From assembly GCA_016200005.1 (NCBI GenBank), contig JACQFP010000078.1:81229-145228 (forward strand): 64,000 nucleotides of DNA. The letters run 5' to 3'. The notes under the pieces are model-generated. The model did not search any database. It saw only the letters and a program-made list of their open reading frames with translations, and was not told the origin of the DNA. This document shows positions 16,434 through 24,944 of this stretch, in pieces; the stretch's first letter is position 1, and each line of letters begins with the position of its first letter. This stretch comes from Verrucomicrobiota bacterium (GTDB lineage: Bacteria > Verrucomicrobiota > Verrucomicrobiia > Limisphaerales > PALSA-1396). The position numbers and the translations under genes were made by a program.

Positions 16434-17576
16434 TTACGGCGCGACCGTTTCAAGGTATTTGAACTTGCCGCCCTTGACTTGCAGAATGACCGCGGACTTC
16501 GTGGCGTCCCGTTTTTCATTGATCGTGATGACGCCGGTCACGCCTTGAAATCCCTTTGTCGCTGCCAGTGCGTCGCGGACCTTTTGACCGTCCGTGCTAC
16601 CGGCCCGCTTCATCGCGTCCGCGAGCACCGCTGCGGAGTCGTAGGCGCACGCGGCCAGCGCGTCGGGCATCTTGCCGTTCCAGCGCTTGCGATAATTCTC
16701 CACAAACTTCTTACTCTGCTCGCTGCCCACATCGAGATGATAGTGGGTTGAAAGATAAGTTCCTTCCATCGCGGCGCCGCCGATTTCGACCAGCTTCTCG
16801 GACTCCCAGCCGTCGCCGCCGAAAATCGGGACGGTCAGGCCGAGCTGCCTCGCTTGCACGCAAATCAACGCAGCGTCGGTGTAGTAGCCCGGAACAAAGA
16901 CACCGTCGGGATTGGCGGCTTTGATGGCGGTGAGTTGCGCTTTGAAATCCTTGTCGCCGCCGTTGTAGTCGAGTTCGGTCGCGATGGTGCCGCCGTTGGC
17001 AATGAACCGTTCCTTGAAAAACTTCGCCAGCCCTTTGCTGTAATCGCTCTTCACATCGGTGAACACCGCGACCTTTTTGGCCTTGAGGGTTTTCGTCGCG
17101 AAGTTCGCCATCACCGTGCCTTGAAACGGGTCGATGAAGCAGACGCGGAAAATGAAGTCGCCCGTCTCCGTGACCTTCGGATTCGTGGACGAAGGTGAAA
17201 CCATCGGAATCATGTTCGCCTGACAGATCGGTGCGGCTTCGAGCGAGCGACTCGAGGCCACTTCACCGAGCACGGCGACGACGCCGTCGCGCGCGATGAG
17301 CTTGTTCACAACAGTGGCGGGTTCGCCCGCTTTGGATTGCGTGTCCTCCGTCAGCAGTTCAATTTTCTTCCCAAGCACACCACCGGAGCCATTGATCTCC
17401 TCAACCGCTAGCAACGTGCCTTCGTGCGACGAAATGCCAAAAGTCGCTTCCTTGCCGGTTAGCGACGCGTATTCACCAACGCGAATGCTTCCTTCTCCCG
17501 ATTTTTTACAACCCAGGAGAAGCAGGCCAAACGCGAGCAGCGGGAAGACGAGTGAAAGCGCAAAACGTTTCCTCAT
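16434..17576 (-). CDS. livK: Branched-chain amino-acid ABC transporter substrate-binding lipoprotein
   Basis: 380 residues. A lipoprotein signal (LLLLGCKK lipobox) is followed by the type I periplasmic-binding fold of the Leu/Ile/Val receptor family: IRVGEYASLTGKEATFG, GTLLAVEEINGSGGVLGKKI, VAVLGEVASSRSLEAAPIC, then KKVAVFTDVKSDYSKGLAKF and DGVFVPGYYTDAALICVQAR. It captures an amino acid or amide outside the inner membrane and delivers it to LivHM. First gene of the liv operon, followed by a repeat-framed four-helix-bundle gene. The ligand may be something other than branched-chain amino acids, since the family also binds urea and amides. Confidence 0.92.
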   Translation of the reverse strand: MRKRFALSLVFPLLAFGLLLLGCKKSGEGSIRVGEYASLTGKEATFGISSHEGTLLAVEEINGSGGVLGKKIELLTEDTQSKAGEPATVVNKLIARDGVVAVLGEVASSRSLEAAPICQANMIPMVSPSSTNPKVTETGDFIFRVCFIDPFQGTVMANFATKTLKAKKVAVFTDVKSDYSKGLAKFFKERFIANGGTIATELDYNGGDKDFKAQLTAIKAANPDGVFVPGYYTDAALICVQARQLGLTVPIFGGDGWESEKLVEIGGAAMEGTYLSTHYHLDVGSEQSKKFVENYRKRWNGKMPDALAACAYDSAAVLADAMKRAGSTDGQKVRDALAATKGFQGVTGVITINEKRDATKSAVILQVKGGKFKYLETVAP

Positions 17577-17786
17577 ATAATTAGTCGATTATCGGTTCAG
17601 GTTGTCGTTGTGCCAGCCAGTTTCGACAACGTCAAACCTGGCTGAGCTGTGCTTGCTAAGCTAAGGATACATCAGGAGGGTTTCAACTCCGAAAGAACTT
17701 TGTCTGTGCGTGAACACATTGTTTCAGATTTTTCTGGCCGCGGGCGCACCAAAAAAATACCTTATGCCGCTTTGAATCGTCGCAAA

Positions 17787-18884
17787 ATGAAAAGAATTTC
17801 TACCTGGACGCTGACCGGTGCTGTGGCCTGCCTTGCGCTCACCAGTTGCAGCAAAAAAACTGATTCCGGCCCGAAGGGGCCGCCGATTGTGCAAGTCGTG
17901 GCGGTGGAAGCGAAACGCCAGCCGGTGGCCGAGACACTTTCCTTGGTCGGCTCGGTGGCGGCCAAGGAAATGGTGGAGATCAAATCGGAAACCGACGGCG
18001 TCGTTCAGGAAATTCGTTTCAAGGAAGGTCTGCGGGTGGAGAAGGGGCAGTTGCTCGTGCAATTGGACGAAAGCAAACTGGCGGCGACGCTTGCCGAGGC
18101 GGAGGCCAACTTCAAATTGAGCCGGGCCAACCACGAACGCGCCCAACAACTCTACAATGACAAACTAATTTCCCAACAGGAATTCGATCAGGCCGCCGCC
18201 ACATATAATGTCAACCAGGCGAGCTTGGACTTGAAGAAACGCGAACTCAAGGACACGCGGATTTATGCGCCATTCAGCGGGATTGTTGGCGCGCGTTATG
18301 TCAGCCCCGGCCAGGTGATCAGCAAGAACACCACGCTGACTTACCTGATTGATATCGACCCCGTCGTCGTAGAGTTCAACGTGCCGGAGCGTTTCCTGAG
18401 TCAACTGCACGTCGATCAAATCATCGAAATCGGTGTGGCCACCTACCAGTCACGAAAGTTCAAAGGAAAGGTATATTTCGTTTCATCCTTTGTTGATCTC
18501 GCCACGCGCACCGCCCTGGTCAAAGCCTACATCCCCAACCCGGACGCGGAACTCAAACCCGGCATGTTTGCGAATCTCGACCTGACGTTGACGATTCGCG
18601 AAAATTCCGTGGTCATTCCGGAAGTCGCCATCAGCCAGCTTCTGGAGGACAGTCGGGCCAACGTGTATGTCGTTGGGGAAGGCAGCAAAGTGGTCCTCGC
18701 GAAGGTCACACTGGGCGTGCGTCTGGCCGGGCGGGTGGAGGTGGTTGAAGGTTTGAAAGGCGGCGAAAAGGTCATTGTCGAGGGTCTGCAAAAAATTGGG
18801 CCTGGCTCGACGGTCAAACTTGCGCCGCCAGAATCCGCTGCGGCTTACGAAGAAAAAGAGGCCCCGACGCAACCCCGCAAATAA
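17787..18884 (+). CDS. RND efflux periplasmic adaptor lipoprotein (system 1)
   Basis: 365 residues from ATG 17787. Signal and lipobox ALTSCSKK, then the HlyD/AcrA-type layout: lipoyl half VVQEIRFKEGLRVEKGQLLV, a helical hairpin with LYNDKLISQQEFDQAAATYN, second lipoyl half IYAPFSGIVGARYVSPGQVI, and beta-barrel and membrane-proximal domains ending near EGLQKIGPGSTVKL. It bridges the inner-membrane pump to an outer-membrane channel. The permease gene follows after 9 nt. The frame is open upstream to 17649, but those residues would place the signal peptide internally, so they were rejected. No TolC gene is in the window. Confidence 0.92.
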   Translation: MKRISTWTLTGAVACLALTSCSKKTDSGPKGPPIVQVVAVEAKRQPVAETLSLVGSVAAKEMVEIKSETDGVVQEIRFKEGLRVEKGQLLVQLDESKLAATLAEAEANFKLSRANHERAQQLYNDKLISQQEFDQAAATYNVNQASLDLKKRELKDTRIYAPFSGIVGARYVSPGQVISKNTTLTYLIDIDPVVVEFNVPERFLSQLHVDQIIEIGVATYQSRKFKGKVYFVSSFVDLATRTALVKAYIPNPDAELKPGMFANLDLTLTIRENSVVIPEVAISQLLEDSRANVYVVGEGSKVVLAKVTLGVRLAGRVEVVEGLKGGEKVIVEGLQKIGPGSTVKLAPPESAAAYEEKEAPTQPRK

Positions 18885-18893
18885 GCGCTCCAC

Positions 18894-21800
18894 ATGATTC
18901 TGCCCCGCATCAGTATTCAACGCCCGGTGCTCGCCTCCATGATGAGCCTGGCGCTGATTCTGTTTGGCGTGATCGCTTTGTCGCGGCTGCCGGTGCGCGA
19001 GTTGCCGGACATTGATCCGCCCATCGTCAGTGTATTGACGGTCTATCCCGGCGCAAATGCGTCGGTTGTCGAAACCGAGGTCACGGAGCGGCTCGAAGAG
19101 GTGATCAACAACATCGAAGGCATCAAAACTCTCACCAGCCAGAGCCGCGAAGAGGCCAGCACGATCACCGTCGAGTTCGATCTTTCGCGCGACATCGAAC
19201 AGGCGGCGCAGGACGTGCGCGACCGTGTTGCCCGCGTGCGCGGTCTGTTGCCCGAAGACATCAAAGAGCCAATCGTCGCCAAGCAGGAGGCCGACGCCAA
19301 CCCGATCATCTGGATCGGCGTCAACAGCTCGCGCTTCACGCCGTTGCAAATGACCACGCTCGCCGAACGGCAGATCAAAAATCGCCTCCAAACGATCAAG
19401 GGCGTTTCCTCGGTCATCATCGGCGGTGAACAGCGTTTCGCCATGCGCCTGTGGCTCGACGCGGAAAAAATGGCCGCGCACCAGCTCACGGTGCTGGACG
19501 TGCAACGCGCGCTCCGCCAGCAGAACGTCGAGCTTCCGAGCGGTCGCGTCGAGAATCTTCATCGCGAAATGACGATTGAAACGCGCGGTGAGTTGAAAAC
19601 GCCGGAGGAATTCAACAAGTTGGTAATCAAAAACGACGGAGTCAAGATTGTCCGTTTGCGCGACATCGGCGAGGCGCGCGCCGGCGTGGAAAACGAACGC
19701 ACCGTCGCCCGCAACAATGGCCGGCCGTGCATCTTCCTTGGCATCGTCAAGCAATCCAAGGCCAACACCGTGGATGTCGCCAAGGGCGTCAAGGCGGAAA
19801 TCGAGCGCATCAAGCCGACGCTGCCCGAAGGCATTGAGATGGTCTTCAATTACGATGAGTCGATCTACGTCGAGAAGGCCATCGACGAAGTCTGGACGAC
19901 GCTTGGCATCGCCTTCGCGCTCGTTGTGCTCATCATCTACCTCTTTCTGGGCGATTTTCGCTCCACGATTATTCCGGCCATCACGATTCCCGTTTCGCTT
20001 GTGGCAACGTTCGCGATTCTTCACGCCTTTGGCTACTCCATCAACATCCTGACCATGCTGGCCATGGTGCTGGCCATCGGCGTGGTGGTGGACGACGCCA
20101 TCGTGGTGCTCGAAAATATCCATCGCCACATCGAGAAGGGCGAGCCGCCGATGCAGGCCGCGTTCAAGGCCATGGATGAGATCGCCTTCGCGGTGATCGC
20201 CATTACCATTTCGCTCGTGGCGGTCTTCCTGCCGCTGGCATTTCAGAAAAGCACCACGGGCCGGCTGTTCATCGAGTTCGCCGTGGCCGTGGCCGGTTCC
20301 GTCGTTGTCTCCGCCTTCGTCGCGTTGTCGCTTTCGCCGATGATGGCCTCGCGCCTCCTCAAGCCGGCGCATGAACAGCGCCACTCCTTTATCGTTCGGG
20401 GCTTTGATCGATTGGTGAAATGGTTCACGCGCACTTATGACCGATTGCTTCGTCTGGCGCTCGCCCACCGGCCCACCACCATTTTCATCGGCCTGCTCAG
20501 CCTGGTGTTGATGGTCGTGACCTACAAACAACTCGAAGGCGAATTCCTGCCCGAAGAGGACAAAGGCCGGCTGCTGTGCATCGTCTTTACGCCCGAAGGT
20601 TCGACTTCCGAATACACCGACCGCATCGCGGCCAAGATGGAAAACATGTTGAAAGACACCCCCGAAGTCCAAACGTATGGCTCGGTGGTCGCGCCGGCCT
20701 TCAACGGGCCGGGCCAGGCCAACTTCGGCATCGTGTTTGTCCGCCTTAAAGACCGCGCCGAACGCAAACGCAGCGTGCAAGAGATGGTGAACGGCCCGGG
20801 CGGCCTGCGTGCGAAATTTTTTAACGACATCGAGGGCGCGATTGCGGTGCCGCAAATTCCGAAGGCGATTGGCCGCGGTTTCAACTCCGCCTTTCAACTC
20901 GTGATTCAATCGCAGGACCTCGATTCGCTCAACCGTTACGTTATCGACCTGCAAAACAAGCTGCGCCAGACCGGCTTTCTTATGAACGTCCGTTCCTCAT
21001 TTGAAGTCAACAAGCCGGAATTGCGCCTCGACATCAACCGCGATCGCGCCGCCGCGCTGGGTGTGTCCATTGAAGATATTTCGCGCACGTTGCAAATGCT
21101 GTTCGGCGGTCTGGACCTGAGCCGCATCAAACTTGACGGCAAGGAATACGAAGTCATCACGCAACTGGAGCGCAAGTCGCGCCTCACGCCACAGGACCTC
21201 GACCGGCTCTACGTGCGCAACACGGAAGGCAAGTTGATTCAGCTCAACAGCATCGTTACGCACCAGGCGGGCGCGGCGCCGAGCGCCATTGAACACTACA
21301 ACCGCCTTCGCAGCGCGACAATTTAAGCGTCTCTAAGCGGCGTGCCCCTCGGCACGGCCATTGATCGCGTTGACGAAATGGTGCGCGCCGACCTGCCGCC
21401 GGGATTTTTGCACGATTGGAGCGGTGAGTCGCGCGACCTCAAAGACGCGGGGCAGGAAATCATCTGGGTGTTGTTGCTGGCGCTGATCATCGTGTACATG
21501 GTGCTGGCTGCGCAGTTTGAGAGCCTCATGCATCCGCTCACCGTCATGCTGGCCGTGCCCTTGGCCGGCGTGGGCGCGTTCGGATTGTTGTGGCTCGTCA
21601 ATTTCATCGGGACGATCACTTCGCATCCGGTGCCGGCGATGAACATCAATCTCTTCAGCCAGATCGGTCTCGTGTTGCTCGTCGGTCTGGTGACCAAGAA
21701 TTCCATCCTGCTCGTCGAGTTTGCCAATCAACAACGTGAAAAAGGTGCCAACGCCCACGATGCGATGGTGCAGGCGGGACTCGTGCGATTGCGGCCGATT

Positions 21801-22040
21801 TTGATGACGGCGTTTTCCACGATCGCGGGCATCCTGCCGATTGCGATTGGTTTCGGTGCCGGCGCAGAAAGCCGCCGCCCGATGGGAGTGGCCGTGGTCG
21901 GCGGCATGTTGACCAGCACGTTCCTCACGCTGGTCATTATCCCTGTTGTTTACACTTTCTTCAGCGACATCGCTGAGAGGTTTGGCCGCAAGAAAACGCT
22001 AGCACCGGTTCCTGCCGAACCTGCCCCCGTCGCCAAGTAA
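18894..22040 (+). pseudogene. RND efflux permease with an in-frame TAA (system 1)
   Basis: The same frame encodes a full HAE1-type RND pump of about 1,048 residues, but codon 811 (21324-21326) is TAA. Before it: VYPGANASVVETEVTERLEE, DARVKE-like RDIEQAAQDVRDRVARVRG, and TM4 LAMVLAIGVVVDDAIVVLEN with the two proton-relay Asp residues. After it: GVPLGTAIDRVDEM, MVLAAQFESLMHPL and LVGLVTKNSILLVEFANQ. The text around the stop, NRLRSATI-stop-ASLSGVPLG, lines up with the usual NRxRSATISAxLxPGxxLG, so TAA stands where Ser (TCA) is expected. One base change would explain it. The 810-residue product would lack the last membrane segments. A GTG at 21342 could restart the C-terminal part. Confidence 0.85.
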
Positions 22041-22043
22041 ATA

Positions 22044-22646
22044 TCAGGTTTTTGGTGGGGATGGAATAGGTAGAATCATTTTACTCAGAACCGCACGCAG
22101 GAACGCAGAAGTATCCAGCACTTTTTCATTCTCCAGAATTTGCAGTGAAACCTTTGAAATCACTCCGCATTCATTCAGTAACTCATTGAGCTTTGCTCGA
22201 TCTCGTCGCTCAAGCACCAAGTGTGGTGCATTCAAATCGCAGCACCGGATGTGATACTTACCAGCCGGAGTTGCGCCTAGGAGATGGTGGGTAGCTGGGT
22301 CTTCGAAAATATGGACTCCATAATCGTGTTCCTTCGTTGGGTTCAAAAACCTAACGCCAGCCTTTCGCAGATACAGATCTGGCCACAGGCAACCTTTGGA
22401 ACCGTTGCAGTGTCGCGTTGCAGGAAATAGGTTTGGGTATTTGTTTCTAGCCAAGCCGCTGAGAGTCGGGTTGAAGTGGTCAACCTCCATGCTCTTGTAA
22501 CCGACCCTGTCAACATGTTGAAGGGAATACGCACAGCGCCCGCCAAAATCGTGCAACAAAAAAGGCTTTGCTGCTCTATAAGTTGACTCGGTGAATTGAC
22601 GCTTAGGCTGATGGCGTTCAATCCGCGCGTTTGTGGAAGCTAACAT
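22044..22646 (-). CDS. HNH-type nuclease-like protein, third gene of an unknown cassette
   Basis: 200 residues. The region GGRCAYSLQHVDRVG, then MEVDHFNPTLSGLARNKYPN and LFPATRHCNGSKG follows the HNH pattern (CxYC ... VDHFxP ... YxNLxxxxxxCNxxKG). The first His of the motif (VDH) and the Asn in HCNGSKG are present; the second zinc cysteine of the first knuckle is Ser. The HNH part is N-terminal, and a C-terminal helical region has no recognised motif. It overlaps the preceding gene by 29 nt. Its stop is 3 nt past the stop of the convergent RND permease. Such HNH proteins are common in phage-defence and mobile loci. Confidence 0.65.
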   Translation of the reverse strand: MLASTNARIERHQPKRQFTESTYRAAKPFLLHDFGGRCAYSLQHVDRVGYKSMEVDHFNPTLSGLARNKYPNLFPATRHCNGSKGCLWPDLYLRKAGVRFLNPTKEHDYGVHIFEDPATHHLLGATPAGKYHIRCCDLNAPHLVLERRDRAKLNELLNECGVISKVSLQILENEKVLDTSAFLRAVLSKMILPIPSPPKT

Positions 22647-23055
22647 AACGATTCACTGCTTCAACGAGGCTTCGCGTTAGCTCTCGCTGATTGTATTCCC
22701 AGATCAATTCCTCACCAGAACGAGGATTCCGTAGGCCACGACGCAAGTTCGACAAATGCTCAAGTTCCCTTTTTTCAACAAGCGTTAACGTATCCAAAGC
22801 TTCGCGGCCAGCGAGTGCGATGAACCGCTGCTCGTGCTGCTCAGTCCATTCCAAATCCGGCAACGTAATTCTGTGATCTAAATCCGAAGCTTGGGTGTCG
22901 TCTGCGGCCAGCCACGCCTTCACCGGGTCTGAGGCTGTTCCTCTGGCCGGCGCACGCAATTCCGCTTCGCTTGTCGTTATGGCCAAGACGGCTTCGAGCG
23001 TTCTCGTGCTGGCATTCGCACGGATTTGCGATAATTCAAAATCGACCGTAATCAT
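22618..23055 (-). CDS. Unknown protein, second gene of the HNH cassette
   Basis: 145 residues, family not recognised. The N-terminal 90 residues look like mixed alpha/beta with acidic patches (KAWLAADDTQASDLDHRI). The C-terminal half is helical and charged: LTLVEKRELEHLSNLRRGLR, then EELIWEYNQRELTRSLVEAV. No membrane segment or signal peptide. Its ATG overlaps the stop of the first cassette gene (ATGA), and its 3' end overlaps the HNH gene by 29 nt. This order and tight packing suggest the three proteins are made together. Confidence 0.7.
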   Translation of the reverse strand: MITVDFELSQIRANASTRTLEAVLAITTSEAELRAPARGTASDPVKAWLAADDTQASDLDHRITLPDLEWTEQHEQRFIALAGREALDTLTLVEKRELEHLSNLRRGLRNPRSGEELIWEYNQRELTRSLVEAVNRYVSFHKRAD

Positions 23056-23549
23056 TCGTTCGATAACAATGTCTCGTTCTGGACGAAAAGCAACCTAATC
23101 AAATGTTGCTGAACAGCAAGCGGGGATCGAAGCAACGCAATAGGTTCGGCCATCACCGGTGCAACATCTTTGCCTTTCTTCGCTTCCATCAATGCCGCCC
23201 AAAAAGAGAACGAGTAAAACGCAATCTCTGCGATTGGACCGTGGCGAGCCATAACCATGTGGTTTGCAAGCTCCATTCTTGTTGCGACGGGAGGTTGCCA
23301 AGGCGGTGGGGCGTCAAGGAGAGTCCCTTGACCACCTAAATAATCCATTGACGTTTTCTTGAGGGCCAGAAGCTCCAACTCAGAGATTGCAGTCGAATAG
23401 CAATCGGCCAATCCATTTGTCTTGTTTACCAACCCAAAATGGACTTGCACAAAGCCTTCGTCCCGCTCAACAGCAAATCGGTTAAAGTACATCAACCTTC
23501 TAAATCCTGTTGTTAGGAGAGCAACTCCGATTGACTGTTTTTCCGCCAT
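23052..23549 (-). CDS. Unknown protein, first gene of the HNH cassette
   Basis: 165 residues from ATG 23549, with AAAGG 7 nt upstream. Family not recognised. Recognisable pieces are an N-terminal strand pair around GFRRLMYFNRFAVERDEGFV and VHFGLVNKTNGLADCYSTAI, which looks like a beta-rich fold, and a central region ELANHMVMARHGPIAEIAFY. No membrane helix is obvious. An in-frame ATG at 23627 was rejected because a promoter-like pair overlaps it. The codon use and base composition of this and the next two genes look AT-richer than the flanking RND genes. Confidence 0.7.
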   Translation of the reverse strand: MAEKQSIGVALLTTGFRRLMYFNRFAVERDEGFVQVHFGLVNKTNGLADCYSTAISELELLALKKTSMDYLGGQGTLLDAPPPWQPPVATRMELANHMVMARHGPIAEIAFYSFSFWAALMEAKKGKDVAPVMAEPIALLRSPLAVQQHLIRLLFVQNETLLSNE

Positions 23550-23600
23550 GGGATGCCTTTTAGATTCAATGTCCATCGAGTTGTGTGAACCACACCGATG

Positions 23601-23627
23601 TGTATAAAATGACCTGGCAAACGTCAA
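23601..23627 (-). promoter_or_regulatory. Possible sigma-70-type promoter of the HNH cassette
   Basis: On the minus strand TTGACG (23622-23627) and TATACA (23601-23606) are separated by 15 nt, slightly short for a housekeeping promoter. The -10 is about 52 nt upstream of the first cassette start. A CACA-CCGA-TGTG dyad at 23591-23602 lies right at the predicted start site and could be an operator. All of this is by eye. Confidence 0.3.
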
Positions 23628-23801
23628 CCACCCTTTTGTTTAGAGTTTTTTTGGAAAGGCGAATGATGAACGCCGCTCAGATGTGTGGCATGATCAAGCG
23701 AGGTGGCGTTGGGAGCCCGGTTTTATTTCTTCTGAGACTTCAAACTATATCAATACCCTTTTTCATCGCCATTCACTTGCGTCCTGGCTACACTGGTCGA
23801 A

Positions 23802-24926
23802 ATGAAATCAGGCTGCCCTCGCCTCGTTCTTCTCGGTGCATTGTGCGCCGTCTTCCTGATTTCATGCGGAAAACCGGACCAGACCAAATCGACGCGGTCA
23901 AACACACCGCCGCGACCGGTCCGCGTCGTTCGTGCCGAGTCGCAGCCGATGGAACGCGCGCTGCCCGTCGTGGGCACGCTCCTGGCCCATGACGACGCCA
24001 CGGTGTCCGCGCAAGTCGCGGGGCAAATTGAAAAGTGTCGAGTGGACATCGGCGACCACGTCAGCGCGGGTCAGGAGATCGCGTTGATTGACACGACCTC
24101 CTACGAAGCACTCGCGCGCCAATCCGCCGCCAACCTTGCCAAAGCCACGGCCAGCGCCGCCAACAATGCGAAAAATCTCCAACGCTTCCAGCAGTTGGAG
24201 AAAGGCGGGATTGCCTCCACCAGTGAACTCGAACGGGCCGTTGCCGATGCCGAGCAGTCGCGGGCGGAAGTCAAAGCGGTGGAAGCGGCCGACGCCATCG
24301 CGCGCCTCAATCTCGAACGGTCACGCGTGAAAGCGCCGTTCGACGGCGTGATCGCCGAACGCATCGCCAATGTCGGAGAGTACGTCACCGCCGGCACCCG
24401 CATCGTCAGGCTCGTCAAGACCGACCCGCTGCGCCTGCGCCTCCAGGTGCCGGAACGCGAATCGGCGGCGGTGCGTGCAGGCCAGCTCGTCCGACTGAGC
24501 GTCGAGAACGATACCAACACTTACAGCGGTCACATCGCCCGAGTGTCCCCCGCACTCGACGAAACCAACCGCATGCTCGTCGTCGAAGCCGACGTGCCCA
24601 ATCCCGGTTCGCTGCGGGCCGGCCTGTTCGCCCGCGCGGAAATCGTCTTGAACGAACGCGAAGCTGCGTTGAGCGTGCCGACCAACGCGCTCATCACTTT
24701 TGCCGGCTTAGAAAAAGTCGTCGTCGTCCAGGAAGGTAAAGCCAAAGAAAAAACGGTTACGACGGGCCGGCGAAGCCATGACCGTATGGAGATCGTCTCC
24801 GGCTTGACGGCAGGCGAAATCGTTGTCTTAAAACCCGGCGGACTGCGCACCGGACAACCCGTGAAGGTTGAAGCTCAACCGGAGAATGCCCCAATAGAAA
24901 AGGAAGCTGCCGGATCCGGCCACTAA
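23802..24926 (+). CDS. RND efflux periplasmic adaptor lipoprotein (system 2)
   Basis: 374 residues. Lipoprotein signal with lipobox FLISCGK. Lipoyl halves are at DDATVSAQVAGQIEKCRVDI plus GDHVSAGQEIALID, and at SRVKAPFDGVIAERIANVGE. Between them is an Ala-rich coiled hairpin (LAKATASAANNAKNLQRFQQ) shorter than in AcrA. The beta-barrel and membrane-proximal parts end with ETVTTG-like KEKTVTTGRRSHDRMEI. The RND permease follows after 18 nt. It is clearly distinct from the adaptor at 17787, so the two systems are not a simple duplication. Confidence 0.92.
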   Translation: MKSGCPRLVLLGALCAVFLISCGKPDQTKSTRSNTPPRPVRVVRAESQPMERALPVVGTLLAHDDATVSAQVAGQIEKCRVDIGDHVSAGQEIALIDTTSYEALARQSAANLAKATASAANNAKNLQRFQQLEKGGIASTSELERAVADAEQSRAEVKAVEAADAIARLNLERSRVKAPFDGVIAERIANVGEYVTAGTRIVRLVKTDPLRLRLQVPERESAAVRAGQLVRLSVENDTNTYSGHIARVSPALDETNRMLVVEADVPNPGSLRAGLFARAEIVLNEREAALSVPTNALITFAGLEKVVVVQEGKAKEKTVTTGRRSHDRMEIVSGLTAGEIVVLKPGGLRTGQPVKVEAQPENAPIEKEAAGSGH

Positions 24927-24944
24927 CCCAACGCGATTGCCTCC

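Noticed and set aside
18483..20954. Long open frame of 823 codons on the minus strand across the RND adaptor and permease
   Set aside because: It is antisense to clear RND genes; its translation is His/Asp/Arg-rich with no recognisable domain, typical of the shadow of a GC-rich coding sequence.
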